A program made the position numbers and the translations under genes. DNA of 20,886 nt from positions 1 through 20,886 of the forward strand of contig MHDO01000129.1 in assembly GCA_001805005.1 (NCBI GenBank). The letters are read 5' to 3'. The DNA comes from Nitrospinae bacterium RIFCSPLOWO2_12_39_16 (lineage in GTDB: Bacteria; Nitrospinota; Nitrospinia; UBA9942). Of this stretch, positions 12,964-19,463 are shown in pieces (the stretch's first letter is position 1; every line of letters starts with the position of its first letter). A model generated the notes under the pieces. The model saw nothing but the letters and a program-made list of their open reading frames with translations. It was not told the DNA's origin and ran no database searches.

Positions 12964-15350
12964 CAAGTAAAAAACCTGCAAGAGAAATATTAAGGCGGAG
13001 GATGAGACATCAGAAGAGGGGCATTAAGAAGATAATACTTTATATAACTCTACCCCTATTTTTTCTTTTTACCATATCTATTGCTACTACAGCATTTATT
13101 GTTTACACAAAGGCTAATAAAGACCTTCCCGATGTTTTATCCTTGAAAAACTATAAGCCTAATCTGATAACTGAAGTGTATGATGATGGCAATAAATTAA
13201 TATCAGAATTTTATATTGAGCGTAGGGTGCTCCTCCCTTTAAACAACATAACACCAATGATGAAGCTTGCAACACTTGCTGTAGAGGATGACCAGTTTTA
13301 TAAACATAAGGGATTCAATTTTAAAAGGATAGCAGGGGCATTGTGGAGCAATATAAAGGCAGGCGGTGTAGTAGAAGGTGGAAGCACAATAACACAGCAG
13401 ATTACCAAGACAATGTTCCTGACACCCGAAAGGACATTATTCAGGAAGATAAGGGAGGCCATACTCGCCACAAGAATTGAAAAGAATTTTTCAAAGGATG
13501 AAATATTGGAGATATATCTCAACCAGATTTATTACGGTCACAGTGCTTATGGCGTAGAGGCAGCGGCATTGGTCTATTTTGGAAGACATGTAAATGAGCT
13601 TACACTCCCTGAAATAGCCATGATTGTTGGACTGCCGAGGGCTCCAAAGCTGTATTCGCCCTATTTTTCACCTGAAAGGGCAAAGAATAGGCGCAACCAT
13701 GTTTTAAAGAGGATGGAGTCGCTTGGACATATTACACATGAGGAAGCAGAGGACGCTGTAAAATCAGATTTAAAATTAAAAGAGAGAGGGGAGAGGAAAA
13801 ACTTTGCACCATATTTTTCTGAATATATACGCCAGTATGTTGAAGATAAATACGGGAGTTCAGGACTTTACAAAGGGGGATTAAAGGTTTACACAACTTT
13901 AAAAACGGAGCATCAGGAGGCAGCCGAGTCTGCTGTAGAAGAGGGGCTGAGGGAGATTGACAAGAGGCTCGGATACAGAGGACCTCTCGGGAATGTAAAA
14001 CCACTTGGACAGTATATAGACTGGAGAAAGGTAGATGAGATTGAACAAAAGAATTTTCCTGATGGGAGAGAAAGGAATGAAAACAGGGCGCTCGGTGTAG
14101 TTACAGAAGTAATGCCTGAAAAGGTTTTTGTATCTACTAAGGATACAAGGGGCTATATCTATGTTAAGGATATGGAATGGGCACATAAACATGACCCTGC
14201 TGTTGATGCCCTATCTTTTGGAAAGGCGAAAAACGCGAATGAGGTCTTAAAGGTAGGGAATGTAATTGATATAAAGATATTGGAGGAAAAGGATAAGAAG
14301 GGGAATTTAAAATTTGCACTTGAACAGGAGCCTGTTATCCAGGGTGCACTTTTGTGCATTGAGCCTGCCACAGGCTTTGTGAGTGCCATGGTTGGAGGCT
14401 ATGACTTTCATAAGAGCAAATTTAACAGAGCTATACAGGCACAAAGACAGCCCGGCTCGGCATTTAAACCTATTGTATATTCGGCATCATTTGAAAAGGG
14501 ATTTACACCTGCGAGTGTCTTTATTGACTCCCCTATCATATTTGAGGAGAAGGATGAGGAAAACTGGAAGCCAGCAAATTTTGAGGAGAAGTTTTATGGC
14601 CCTACAAATCTCAGGACTGCACTCACACATTCAAGAAATGTTATAACGATTAAACTGCTTCAGAGCATGGGTGTTAAACATATACTTGAATATGCAAGGA
14701 GATTGGGTATTAAAAGTTATCTTACGCCCGACCTCTCTCTGGCTTTAGGAACATCAGGGGTTACACTTTATGAATTGACATCGGCTTATGGCGTATTCTC
14801 AAACAAGGGAATAAAGACCGAGCCTATGGCGATAAAGTCTATAACTGATAAAGACGGAAATCTCCTTGAGGAGAATAAACCGCAGGAAGAAAGGGTAATA
14901 AGTGAAGAGCTGGCATTTATCACTACAAATATACTCCAAAGTGTTGTTCAGGAGGGAACGGGATGGAGGGCAAAGACTCTCGGAAGGCCTGTTGCAGGGA
15001 AGACAGGAACTACAAATAATTATATGGATGCATGGTTTCTTGGATACACACCTGACCTGATTGCCGGTGTGTGGGTTGGTATGGATAAGGATGAGCCTAT
15101 TGGTAAAAATGAGACAGGTGCAAGGGCTGCAAATCCGATATGGGTCAGGTTTATGGAAAAGGCTTTGAAGGGGATGCCTGTAAAAAACTTTCAGATTCCA
15201 ACAGGCGTGGTTTTTACAAAGATAGACAAGAAGACTGGACTTCTTGCAACGCCTGAAACAACTGATATGGTACTTGAGTGTTTTGTTGAAGGAACAGAGC
15301 CAACTGAATTTTCAGATGGAGGGGCAAAGGAAGATACGATGGGACTGTGA
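12960..15350 (+). CDS. Class A penicillin-binding protein (PBP1A type)
   Basis: Bifunctional cell-wall enzyme: glycosyltransferase plus DD-transpeptidase, anchored in the inner membrane and acting in the periplasm. It has 796 residues. A basic cytoplasmic tail is followed by a membrane helix (about 23-48). The GT51 domain (about 75-260) has the catalytic E109 in AVEDDQFYKHKG, GGSTITQQ and KEILEIYLNQIYYG-like motifs (KDEILEIYLNQIYYG). The transpeptidase domain has SAFK (S500, K503), SRN (S558) and KTGTTN (K681-T684). Between them lies an OB-like insert (about 345-450). It overlaps coaBC by 4 nt (ATGA), so the two are co-translated. Downstream is a CACAGAT array and then the convergent periplasmic binding protein gene, whose relatives include PBP activators. 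Confidence 0.95.
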   Translation: MTSKKPAREILRRRMRHQKRGIKKIILYITLPLFFLFTISIATTAFIVYTKANKDLPDVLSLKNYKPNLITEVYDDGNKLISEFYIERRVLLPLNNITPMMKLATLAVEDDQFYKHKGFNFKRIAGALWSNIKAGGVVEGGSTITQQITKTMFLTPERTLFRKIREAILATRIEKNFSKDEILEIYLNQIYYGHSAYGVEAAALVYFGRHVNELTLPEIAMIVGLPRAPKLYSPYFSPERAKNRRNHVLKRMESLGHITHEEAEDAVKSDLKLKERGERKNFAPYFSEYIRQYVEDKYGSSGLYKGGLKVYTTLKTEHQEAAESAVEEGLREIDKRLGYRGPLGNVKPLGQYIDWRKVDEIEQKNFPDGRERNENRALGVVTEVMPEKVFVSTKDTRGYIYVKDMEWAHKHDPAVDALSFGKAKNANEVLKVGNVIDIKILEEKDKKGNLKFALEQEPVIQGALLCIEPATGFVSAMVGGYDFHKSKFNRAIQAQRQPGSAFKPIVYSASFEKGFTPASVFIDSPIIFEEKDEENWKPANFEEKFYGPTNLRTALTHSRNVITIKLLQSMGVKHILEYARRLGIKSYLTPDLSLALGTSGVTLYELTSAYGVFSNKGIKTEPMAIKSITDKDGNLLEENKPQEERVISEELAFITTNILQSVVQEGTGWRAKTLGRPVAGKTGTTNNYMDAWFLGYTPDLIAGVWVGMDKDEPIGKNETGARAANPIWVRFMEKALKGMPVKNFQIPTGVVFTKIDKKTGLLATPETTDMVLECFVEGTEPTEFSDGGAKEDTMGL

Positions 15351-15354
15351 TATT

Positions 15355-15427
15355 TGGACACAGATTTACACAGAAAAAAAGGATTTAAGGCTTTAAAATC
15401 TGTGTGTATCTGTGTTCATCTGTGGTT
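15355..15427. repeat. Mirrored CACAGATT array, copy 6
   Basis: The left arm GGACACAGATTTACACAG (15357-15374) pairs with the right arm ATCTGTGTTCATCTGTGG (15408-15425). It starts a few nt after the PBP stop, between convergent genes, and could end transcription from either side, although it lacks a classical T-run. Confidence 0.8.
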
Positions 15428-15446
15428 TCATTAGATTTATTATTTC

Positions 15447-16715
15447 TTACTTTATTTCAACAATCTTCCCGTGTTTTACTGTCAGAAAATATAAGGCCTT
15501 CTCAGAATCTCCTGAAGATTGAACAGTAGTAATTCCACTTACCCCATTATAATCTATTAAATTTAGAAGCCCATTTTTTACATCCTCTCTGTTCTTAGCG
15601 CCATTCTTAATTATTTCCAGTATAATCATTGCTGCATCATAAGAATTTGCGGAATATATATCAGGCCATTTATTGAAGAATGTCCTGTATCTATCTACAA
15701 ACTCCTTTACAATTGGATTTTCGGAAAGAGGGAAAAAGCCATCAACAAAGATTACACCCTCTGAATATTTTCCACCTATTCTTATAAGGTCAGGGGAATT
15801 TAGCCCATTTCCACCCAATATTGGAATATCTGATATATTATAGTAAACGAGTTCAGGAAGAATAAGCCCTACTCTATCAGCATGCGCCGGGATAAATATA
15901 GCCTCATACTGCAATTCAGGCTTTGGTTTACCTTCACCCGTTAATTTTCTTAAATCAGAATCCTTTATTCCGCCAATTGCAGTTATCTGTGGCTCAAAAT
16001 CATTCTGTTCGGGGTCAAACGGCTCGCTGAATATAATCTCACCACCAAAGGATTTTAACTCTTCTTCAAAAGCATTCTCTAATTCAATTCCATAAGCATC
16101 TCTCTGATAAAGCACTGCAAATTTTCTCAAATTAAGATGATTTATAGAATAATCTGCAATAGCATTCCCCTGCATCTGATTAGTAAGGCTGTTTCTGAAT
16201 ATATAAGGGCTAATACCGCTTATATTTTTTGATGTGGCAGTGGGGGAGAATATTGGTATCTTATATTTATCAACCACTTTAGCAGAAGCAAGGACGGTTT
16301 TACTAAAGAGGGGACCTATTATTACAACAACATCCTCATCCTTCGCAAGATTTTCCAATAAACTTATAGAATTTATCTCCCCTGCCGAATCTTTTATAAC
16401 AAGCTGTAATGTTGAGATGCTATTTTCATCCTGAATATTTAATGAATTAAATGCGAGTTGAATCCCCTCTAATACGCTCTGCCCAATATCGGCACCCTCT
16501 CCCGAAAGGGGTAATATACAGCCTATCTTTAATTTCTGCTGGGTGAGGAGTTGTGGCTGAGGGCTGGATGAGGGCGGTTTTGTCAAATCTAAAGGATTTG
16601 CAATAGCATAGCCAGAAAGGATAAACAATGAGCAATGAGCAATGAGTAATGAACAAAATACAAAATAATATTTTAATTTTGATAATTGATAATTGGTAAT
16701 TGGTAATTGCATCAT
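15447..16715 (-). CDS. Periplasmic ligand-binding protein (Peripla_BP_6; LivK/LpoA-like)
   Basis: Exported binding protein of the branched-chain amino acid/ANF-receptor type, 422 residues. The mature part starts with KLKIGCILPLSGEGADIGQSVLEGIQLAFN and continues with VVVIIGPLFSKTVLASAKVVDKYKIPIFSPTAT, the classic first-lobe signature. No permease or ATPase genes lie nearby, so it is not an evident transporter component. Related stand-alone proteins are annotated as PBP activators (LpoA-like), and a class A PBP lies convergent next door, which makes that role plausible. The N-terminal 40 residues (MMQLPITNYQLS...CSLLIAHCSLFILSGYAIA) form the signal peptide and are largely encoded by two 7-nt-period arrays. 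The ATG follows the pilR-like stop with no gap; AAGGAG lies inside that gene's end. Confidence 0.85.
   Translation of the reverse strand: MMQLPITNYQLSKLKYYFVFCSLLIAHCSLFILSGYAIANPLDLTKPPSSSPQPQLLTQQKLKIGCILPLSGEGADIGQSVLEGIQLAFNSLNIQDENSISTLQLVIKDSAGEINSISLLENLAKDEDVVVIIGPLFSKTVLASAKVVDKYKIPIFSPTATSKNISGISPYIFRNSLTNQMQGNAIADYSINHLNLRKFAVLYQRDAYGIELENAFEEELKSFGGEIIFSEPFDPEQNDFEPQITAIGGIKDSDLRKLTGEGKPKPELQYEAIFIPAHADRVGLILPELVYYNISDIPILGGNGLNSPDLIRIGGKYSEGVIFVDGFFPLSENPIVKEFVDRYRTFFNKWPDIYSANSYDAAMIILEIIKNGAKNREDVKNGLLNLIDYNGVSGITTVQSSGDSEKALYFLTVKHGKIVEIK
16623..16657. repeat. 7-nt-period array encoding the signal-peptide core
   Basis: Five heptads on the plus strand (aaacaat, gagcaat twice, gagtaat, gaacaaa). 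Read on the minus strand they encode CSLLIAHCSLF, the hydrophobic core of the binding protein's signal peptide. Confidence 0.85.
16681..16708. repeat. 7-nt-period array at the N-terminus of the binding protein
   Basis: Four heptads on the plus strand (gataatt twice, ggtaatt twice). On the minus strand they encode residues 3-11 (QLPITNYQL) directly after the start codons. Confidence 0.85.
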
Positions 16716-18089
16716 TTACTCCTTTTCAATATCATACTTTTGCAATTTGTATCTGAAAGACCTGAAGGACATATTTAATAATTCTGCCGCCTTTTTCTTT
16801 ACCCATCCTGTCTTTTCAAGAGCACTTAGGATAATATCCTTTTCTATCTTGGTTATATAGTCCTCTAAATTTACCCCTTCTGATGGAATTTCTGAAATTG
16901 TCTTAAGATGCTCAACTCTATAATTTCTTATCTCATCCGAAAGGCTGTCAGCCTGAATATTATCATTTGTTTCTAATGTTACAGCCCTTTCAATAACATT
17001 TTCAAGCTCCCTTACATTTCCACGCCATATATATCTTTCAAGCATCTCCATAGCTTCTGGTCTTATTCCCTTAATACCCTTTTTATTAATTGAATTGTAT
17101 TTATTTATAAAGTGGCTTACGAGTAATGGGATATCCACTTTTCTCTCCCTTAAAGACGGAAGCTCTATGGGAATCACATTCAGCCGGTAATATAGGTCCT
17201 CCCTGAATTTGCCTTCCTCAATGAGCTTATGTAAATTTTTATTTGTAGCGGCAATGACCCTCACATCCACCTTTATATCCTTCACACCGCCGACCCTCTT
17301 AAACTCCTTTTCCTGCAATACCCTTAATAGTTTTGCCTGAATAGAAGGAGGGGCTTCAGTTACCTCGTCAAGAAAAAATGTTCCACCGTCTGCTATCTCA
17401 AAAAGCCCTTTTTTGTCTGAATCAGCACTCGTAAATGCGCCCTTCTGATGACCAAATAGCTCGCTTTCAAGCAATGTCTCCGGGATTGCACCACAACTGA
17501 TAGATACAAAGGGCTTATCCCTTCTGTTGCTATTATGATGAATTGCCTTTGCTACAAGCTCTTTTCCTGTCCCGCTCTCCCCTGTAATTAAAACAGTACT
17601 TTTTCCATTAGCAACCTTTTGAATAAGCTCAAAAATCTTCTGTATCTTTTCACTTTTGCCAACAATATTTGAAAAATGATACCGTCCTTTTAATTCTTCC
17701 TTCAGAAAAATATTTTCATCAAAGAGGCTCTTCTTCTCAATGGCATTTTTAATGATTATCTTGATTTCATCAACATTAAAAGGCTTTGTAATATAATCAT
17801 GAGCACCAAGTTTCATAGCCTCTACAGCAACCTCTGTGGATGCAAAGGCGGTAATCATTATGACAGGTGTATTTTGGTGGAGAGTCATAGACTCCCTTAA
17901 AATATCAATACCTGTAATCTTTGGCATCTTTATATCTGTAATAATAAGGTCATAATCATTATCTTTAATAAATTTAAGTGCGTCATTCCCATTATCTATA
18001 GCTATCGTCCTGTATCCCTCTTTCTCAAGCATGATGGAGAGAAATTCTCTCATACTCTTCTCATCATCTATAATTAAGATTGTGTGCAT
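16716..18089 (-). CDS. NtrC-family sigma54 response regulator, PilR-like
   Basis: Two-component activator of sigma54 promoters, 457 residues. Receiver domain 1-120 with acidic pocket D8/D9, phosphoacceptor D52 (TDIKMP) and KPF motif. AAA+ domain about 140-380: Walker A GESGTGKE, LFGHQKGAFTSA at 211-222, GGTFFLDEV (Walker B), and RLNVIPIELPSLRER. The sigma54-contacting loop reads GAFTSA, not the usual GAFTGA. C-terminal Fis-type helix-turn-helix: ILSALEKTGWVKKKAAELLNMSFRSFRYKLQKY, a form typical of PilR. No partner histidine kinase is in the window. A pilin gene is divergent 377 nt away with a candidate sigma54 promoter, supporting the PilR reading. The ATG has no Shine-Dalgarno; TATAAT lies 10 nt upstream, next to a CACAGATT array. 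Confidence 0.9.
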   Translation of the reverse strand: MHTILIIDDEKSMREFLSIMLEKEGYRTIAIDNGNDALKFIKDNDYDLIITDIKMPKITGIDILRESMTLHQNTPVIMITAFASTEVAVEAMKLGAHDYITKPFNVDEIKIIIKNAIEKKSLFDENIFLKEELKGRYHFSNIVGKSEKIQKIFELIQKVANGKSTVLITGESGTGKELVAKAIHHNSNRRDKPFVSISCGAIPETLLESELFGHQKGAFTSADSDKKGLFEIADGGTFFLDEVTEAPPSIQAKLLRVLQEKEFKRVGGVKDIKVDVRVIAATNKNLHKLIEEGKFREDLYYRLNVIPIELPSLRERKVDIPLLVSHFINKYNSINKKGIKGIRPEAMEMLERYIWRGNVRELENVIERAVTLETNDNIQADSLSDEIRNYRVEHLKTISEIPSEGVNLEDYITKIEKDIILSALEKTGWVKKKAAELLNMSFRSFRYKLQKYDIEKE

Positions 18090-18099
18090 ATATTATGAA

Positions 18100-18105
18100 A
18101 TTATA
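18100..18105 (-). promoter_or_regulatory. Possible -10 box at the pilR-like start
   Basis: Minus-strand TATAAT stands 10 nt before the ATG and directly after a mirrored array. The arrangement is like that before cytochrome b6. No Shine-Dalgarno lies between, so a leaderless or nearly leaderless message is possible. Confidence 0.3.
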
Positions 18106-18106
18106 T

Positions 18107-18183
18107 ATCCACAGATTTCGCAGATTACCGCAGATTAAAAATATTTTTTAAAATCTGTGAAAATCTGTGTAATCTGTAGATTA
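18107..18183. repeat. Mirrored CACAGATT array, copy 7
   Basis: The left arm ATCCACAGATTTCGCAGATT (18107-18126) and ACCGCAGATT pair with the right arm AAAATCTGTGAAAATCTGTG and TAATCTGTAGATT. It lies in the pilR-pilA divergent region, next to the pilR-like start. Confidence 0.82.
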
Positions 18184-18246
18184 ATCAGATTTCTGTTCAT
18201 AGTTTCAGTTATAATATATCAGCCTTTCATTAATATCAATATAAAT

Positions 18247-18291
18247 TGACAAATTTTGTTTAAGAAGGTGACAATAATTGTCATTTTGTCA
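18247..18291. promoter_or_regulatory. Cluster of TGACAA/TTGTCA half-sites, candidate activator-binding region
   Basis: Four half-sites in 45 bp: TGACAAA (18247-18253), the perfect palindrome TGACAAT-A-ATTGTCA (18269-18283) and TTTGTCA (18285-18291). They stand about 60-100 bp upstream of the candidate sigma54 promoter of the pilin gene, the usual place for enhancer-type sites. Each half-site contains TGTC (on one strand), the core described for PilR binding in Pseudomonas. Assignment to the adjacent regulator is inference. Confidence 0.5.
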
Positions 18292-18324
18292 GCCTTCAGC
18301 CTTTAGCCTTTAGCCTTTAGCTTT
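18290..18324. repeat. 7-nt-period array upstream of the pilin gene
   Basis: Five heptads: cagcctt twice, tagcctt twice, tagcttt. It lies between the TGACAA cluster and the candidate sigma54 promoter. Confidence 0.85.
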
Positions 18325-18347
18325 TATAATTCAATATATTAAGCATT

Positions 18348-18363
18348 TGGTATGGAAGTTGTA
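18348..18363 (+). promoter_or_regulatory. Candidate sigma54 promoter of pilA
   Basis: TGGTATGGAAGTTGTA matches the -24/-12 pattern TGGCAYRNNNNTTGCW at all fixed positions except C to T at two places; GG and the -12 G are 10 nt apart as required. The -12 GC is GT, a weakening. It lies 104 nt before the pilin ATG, with the activator-like palindromes upstream. Confidence 0.45.
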
Positions 18364-18388
18364 TTTACTAAAGTATAAAGAAGAAAGC

Positions 18389-18436
18389 CCCCTCATCCTC
18401 CCCTCTCCCCTTTGGGGAGAGGATTAAGGTGAGGGG
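18389..18436. repeat. CCCCTCATCC-type hairpin repeat in the pilA leader
   Basis: CCCCTCATCCTCCCCTCTCCCC, TTT loop, then GGGGAGAGG-ATT-AAGGTGAGGGG: a long GC-rich hairpin. Repeats of this form are scattered through many bacterial genomes (established). It lies between the candidate promoter and the pilin ribosome site, so it would be in the mRNA leader. Confidence 0.8.
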
Positions 18437-18466
18437 AGATTTTTAAATGAAAGGAGGTGGAAGAAA

Positions 18467-18688
18467 ATGATGGAGAAAATCAGAAAGGCAGTAAAAAGCA
18501 TCGGTAATGTTGCACTCGGCGAAAAGGGTTTTACATTGATTGAGCTTCTAATCGTCGTTGCAATCATCGGCATTCTGGCTGCAATTGCAATCCCGCAATT
18601 CAGCTCATACAGGACTAAAGCTTACAATTCTGCTGCGATGTCAGATGTGAAGAATTTGGTAGCATCTCTGGCAGCCGGCATGGTTTAA
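18467..18688 (+). CDS. pilA: Short type IV pilin (PilA-N type)
   Basis: Major pilin-like subunit of a type IV pilus. The prepilin is 73 residues: a positively charged leader of 21, then the peptidase site EKG^FTLIELL (G21/F22, Glu at mature position 5) and the canonical helix VVAIIGILAAIAIPQFSSYRTKAYNSAAMSDVKNL. The mature form is only 52 residues, with almost no globular domain, shorter even than the 61-residue Geobacter sulfurreducens PilA. It keeps the aromatics F1, F24, Y27 and Y32 of that protein but ends before the later ones. ATG 18467 has GGAGGTG at 18453-18459. A secreted partner gene follows after 23 nt. Likely controlled by sigma54 and the divergent PilR-like regulator. Confidence 0.93.
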   Translation: MMEKIRKAVKSIGNVALGEKGFTLIELLIVVAIIGILAAIAIPQFSSYRTKAYNSAAMSDVKNLVASLAAGMV

Positions 18689-18711
18689 ATATCAAGGAGG
18701 TGAATAAATTT

Positions 18712-19107
18712 ATGAAAAAGATTAGTTTATCAATATTAATTGCAACACTTATTTTTAGTTTAGGGGCAGGAAGGGCATTTGCGACTGCTCTGGCCCTTAC
18801 TGCTAGTGCATTAGGTACAGGAACTGTAACATTAGATAATGGTTCGTTATCAGGGCAAACCGCTGCTATTACTTTTACAACAAGTGTTAATGTCTATGTA
18901 ACAGCGACTGGATCTGCTGTCACGGATGCACAGAGTTATGTTACTACTGCCGGTCACTTAAATGGAGACAAAGAATATGGCTTGGCCAGTTCAGGAGGTG
19001 GAGTGCGTTGGCTAGCTAAAACAGCTGGAAGCTCCACACTCACAGGTGTCTCTGCCATTAGTTCTGCTGGTTCTGTTACATGGGGAAGCTTTGCAACTAT
19101 GGATTAA
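18712..19107 (+). CDS. Secreted pilin-domain-like partner (PilA-C/Spc-like)
   Basis: 131 residues beginning MKKISLSILIATLIFSLGAGRAFA, a Sec signal peptide, then a Thr/Ser/Ala-rich domain of about 107 residues with beta-strand character (GTGTVTLDNGSLSG...AITFTTSVNVYVTATGS...VRWLAKTAGSSTLTGVSAISSAGSVTWGSF). It has no prepilin cleavage motif. It looks like the globular C-terminal part that the neighbouring 52-residue pilin lacks, and the gene pair matches the PilA-N/PilA-C (Spc) arrangement known in Geobacter; direct sequence similarity to Spc is not claimed. The start is ATG 18712 with AAGGAGGTG at 18694-18702; GTG 18700 in the same frame lies inside that ribosome site and is unlikely. A strong terminator follows. 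Confidence 0.75.
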   Translation: MKKISLSILIATLIFSLGAGRAFATALALTASALGTGTVTLDNGSLSGQTAAITFTTSVNVYVTATGSAVTDAQSYVTTAGHLNGDKEYGLASSGGGVRWLAKTAGSSTLTGVSAISSAGSVTWGSFATMD

Positions 19108-19126
19108 GTATTTGCAAAAAGTTTTT

Positions 19127-19160
19127 AAAAAAGGGGTCGGAATATCCGACCCCTTTTTTT
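19127..19160 (+). terminator. Rho-independent terminator of the pilin operon
   Basis: A-run, GGGGTCGGA (19133-19141), ATA loop, TCCGACCCC (19145-19153), then seven T. The 9-bp perfect GC-rich stem with the flanking A/T runs makes it potentially active on both strands. Confidence 0.93.
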
Positions 19161-19229
19161 ATTGTTATTTATGGTATTAGCATTTTAGAAATGTGGTAAT
19201 ATATAATCAATATGAGAGGGGGTGATTAG

Positions 19230-19463
19230 ATGAAAGAATACAAATGGGGAGGATTATTCAATAAAAAAAGATTTGTATGGATGAAAGAGGAAAAGGGGAA
19301 ACGGTTGCAAAACCTCACTATGACAGAATCAATAAAAATGACTGAGGAGATTCTTTCATCTAATATGTTTGAAAAGTTCAGAGACAATTTCATTAGCGAT
19401 AAACCTGTATGTTTCAAATTGGGTTTAAAAATAAGAAAAAGGAATGTTAGAGGCAGAATATAA
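19230..19463 (+). CDS. Small basic protein upstream of a nucleotidyltransferase
   Basis: A 77-residue protein I do not recognise. It is rich in Lys and Arg (KKRFVWMKEEKGKRLQNLTMTESIKMTEEIL...GLKIRKRNVRGRI) with probable helices and no membrane segment. The strong GGGGGTG upstream of ATG 19230 and the 20-nt overlap with the next gene indicate it is translated and coupled to it. TATAAT at 19202-19207 may be the operon's -10 box. Its position before a nucleotidyltransferase fits a small partner protein of a toxin-antitoxin-like pair; this is inference from context. Confidence 0.65.
   Translation: MKEYKWGGLFNKKRFVWMKEEKGKRLQNLTMTESIKMTEEILSSNMFEKFRDNFISDKPVCFKLGLKIRKRNVRGRI

Noticed and set aside
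13732..14389. Several minus-strand frames inside the PBP gene
   Set aside because: They are antisense shadows of a gene with complete glycosyltransferase and transpeptidase motifs.
411..18183. CRISPR array interpretation of the CACAGATT and heptad repeats
   Set aside because: Units are 7-10 nt with no spacers, arms are mirrored rather than direct, and no cas genes are present.
18700..18711. GTG 18700 as start of the pilin partner gene
   Set aside because: The codon overlaps the Shine-Dalgarno AAGGAGGTG that serves ATG 18712, and the signal peptide is complete from the ATG.
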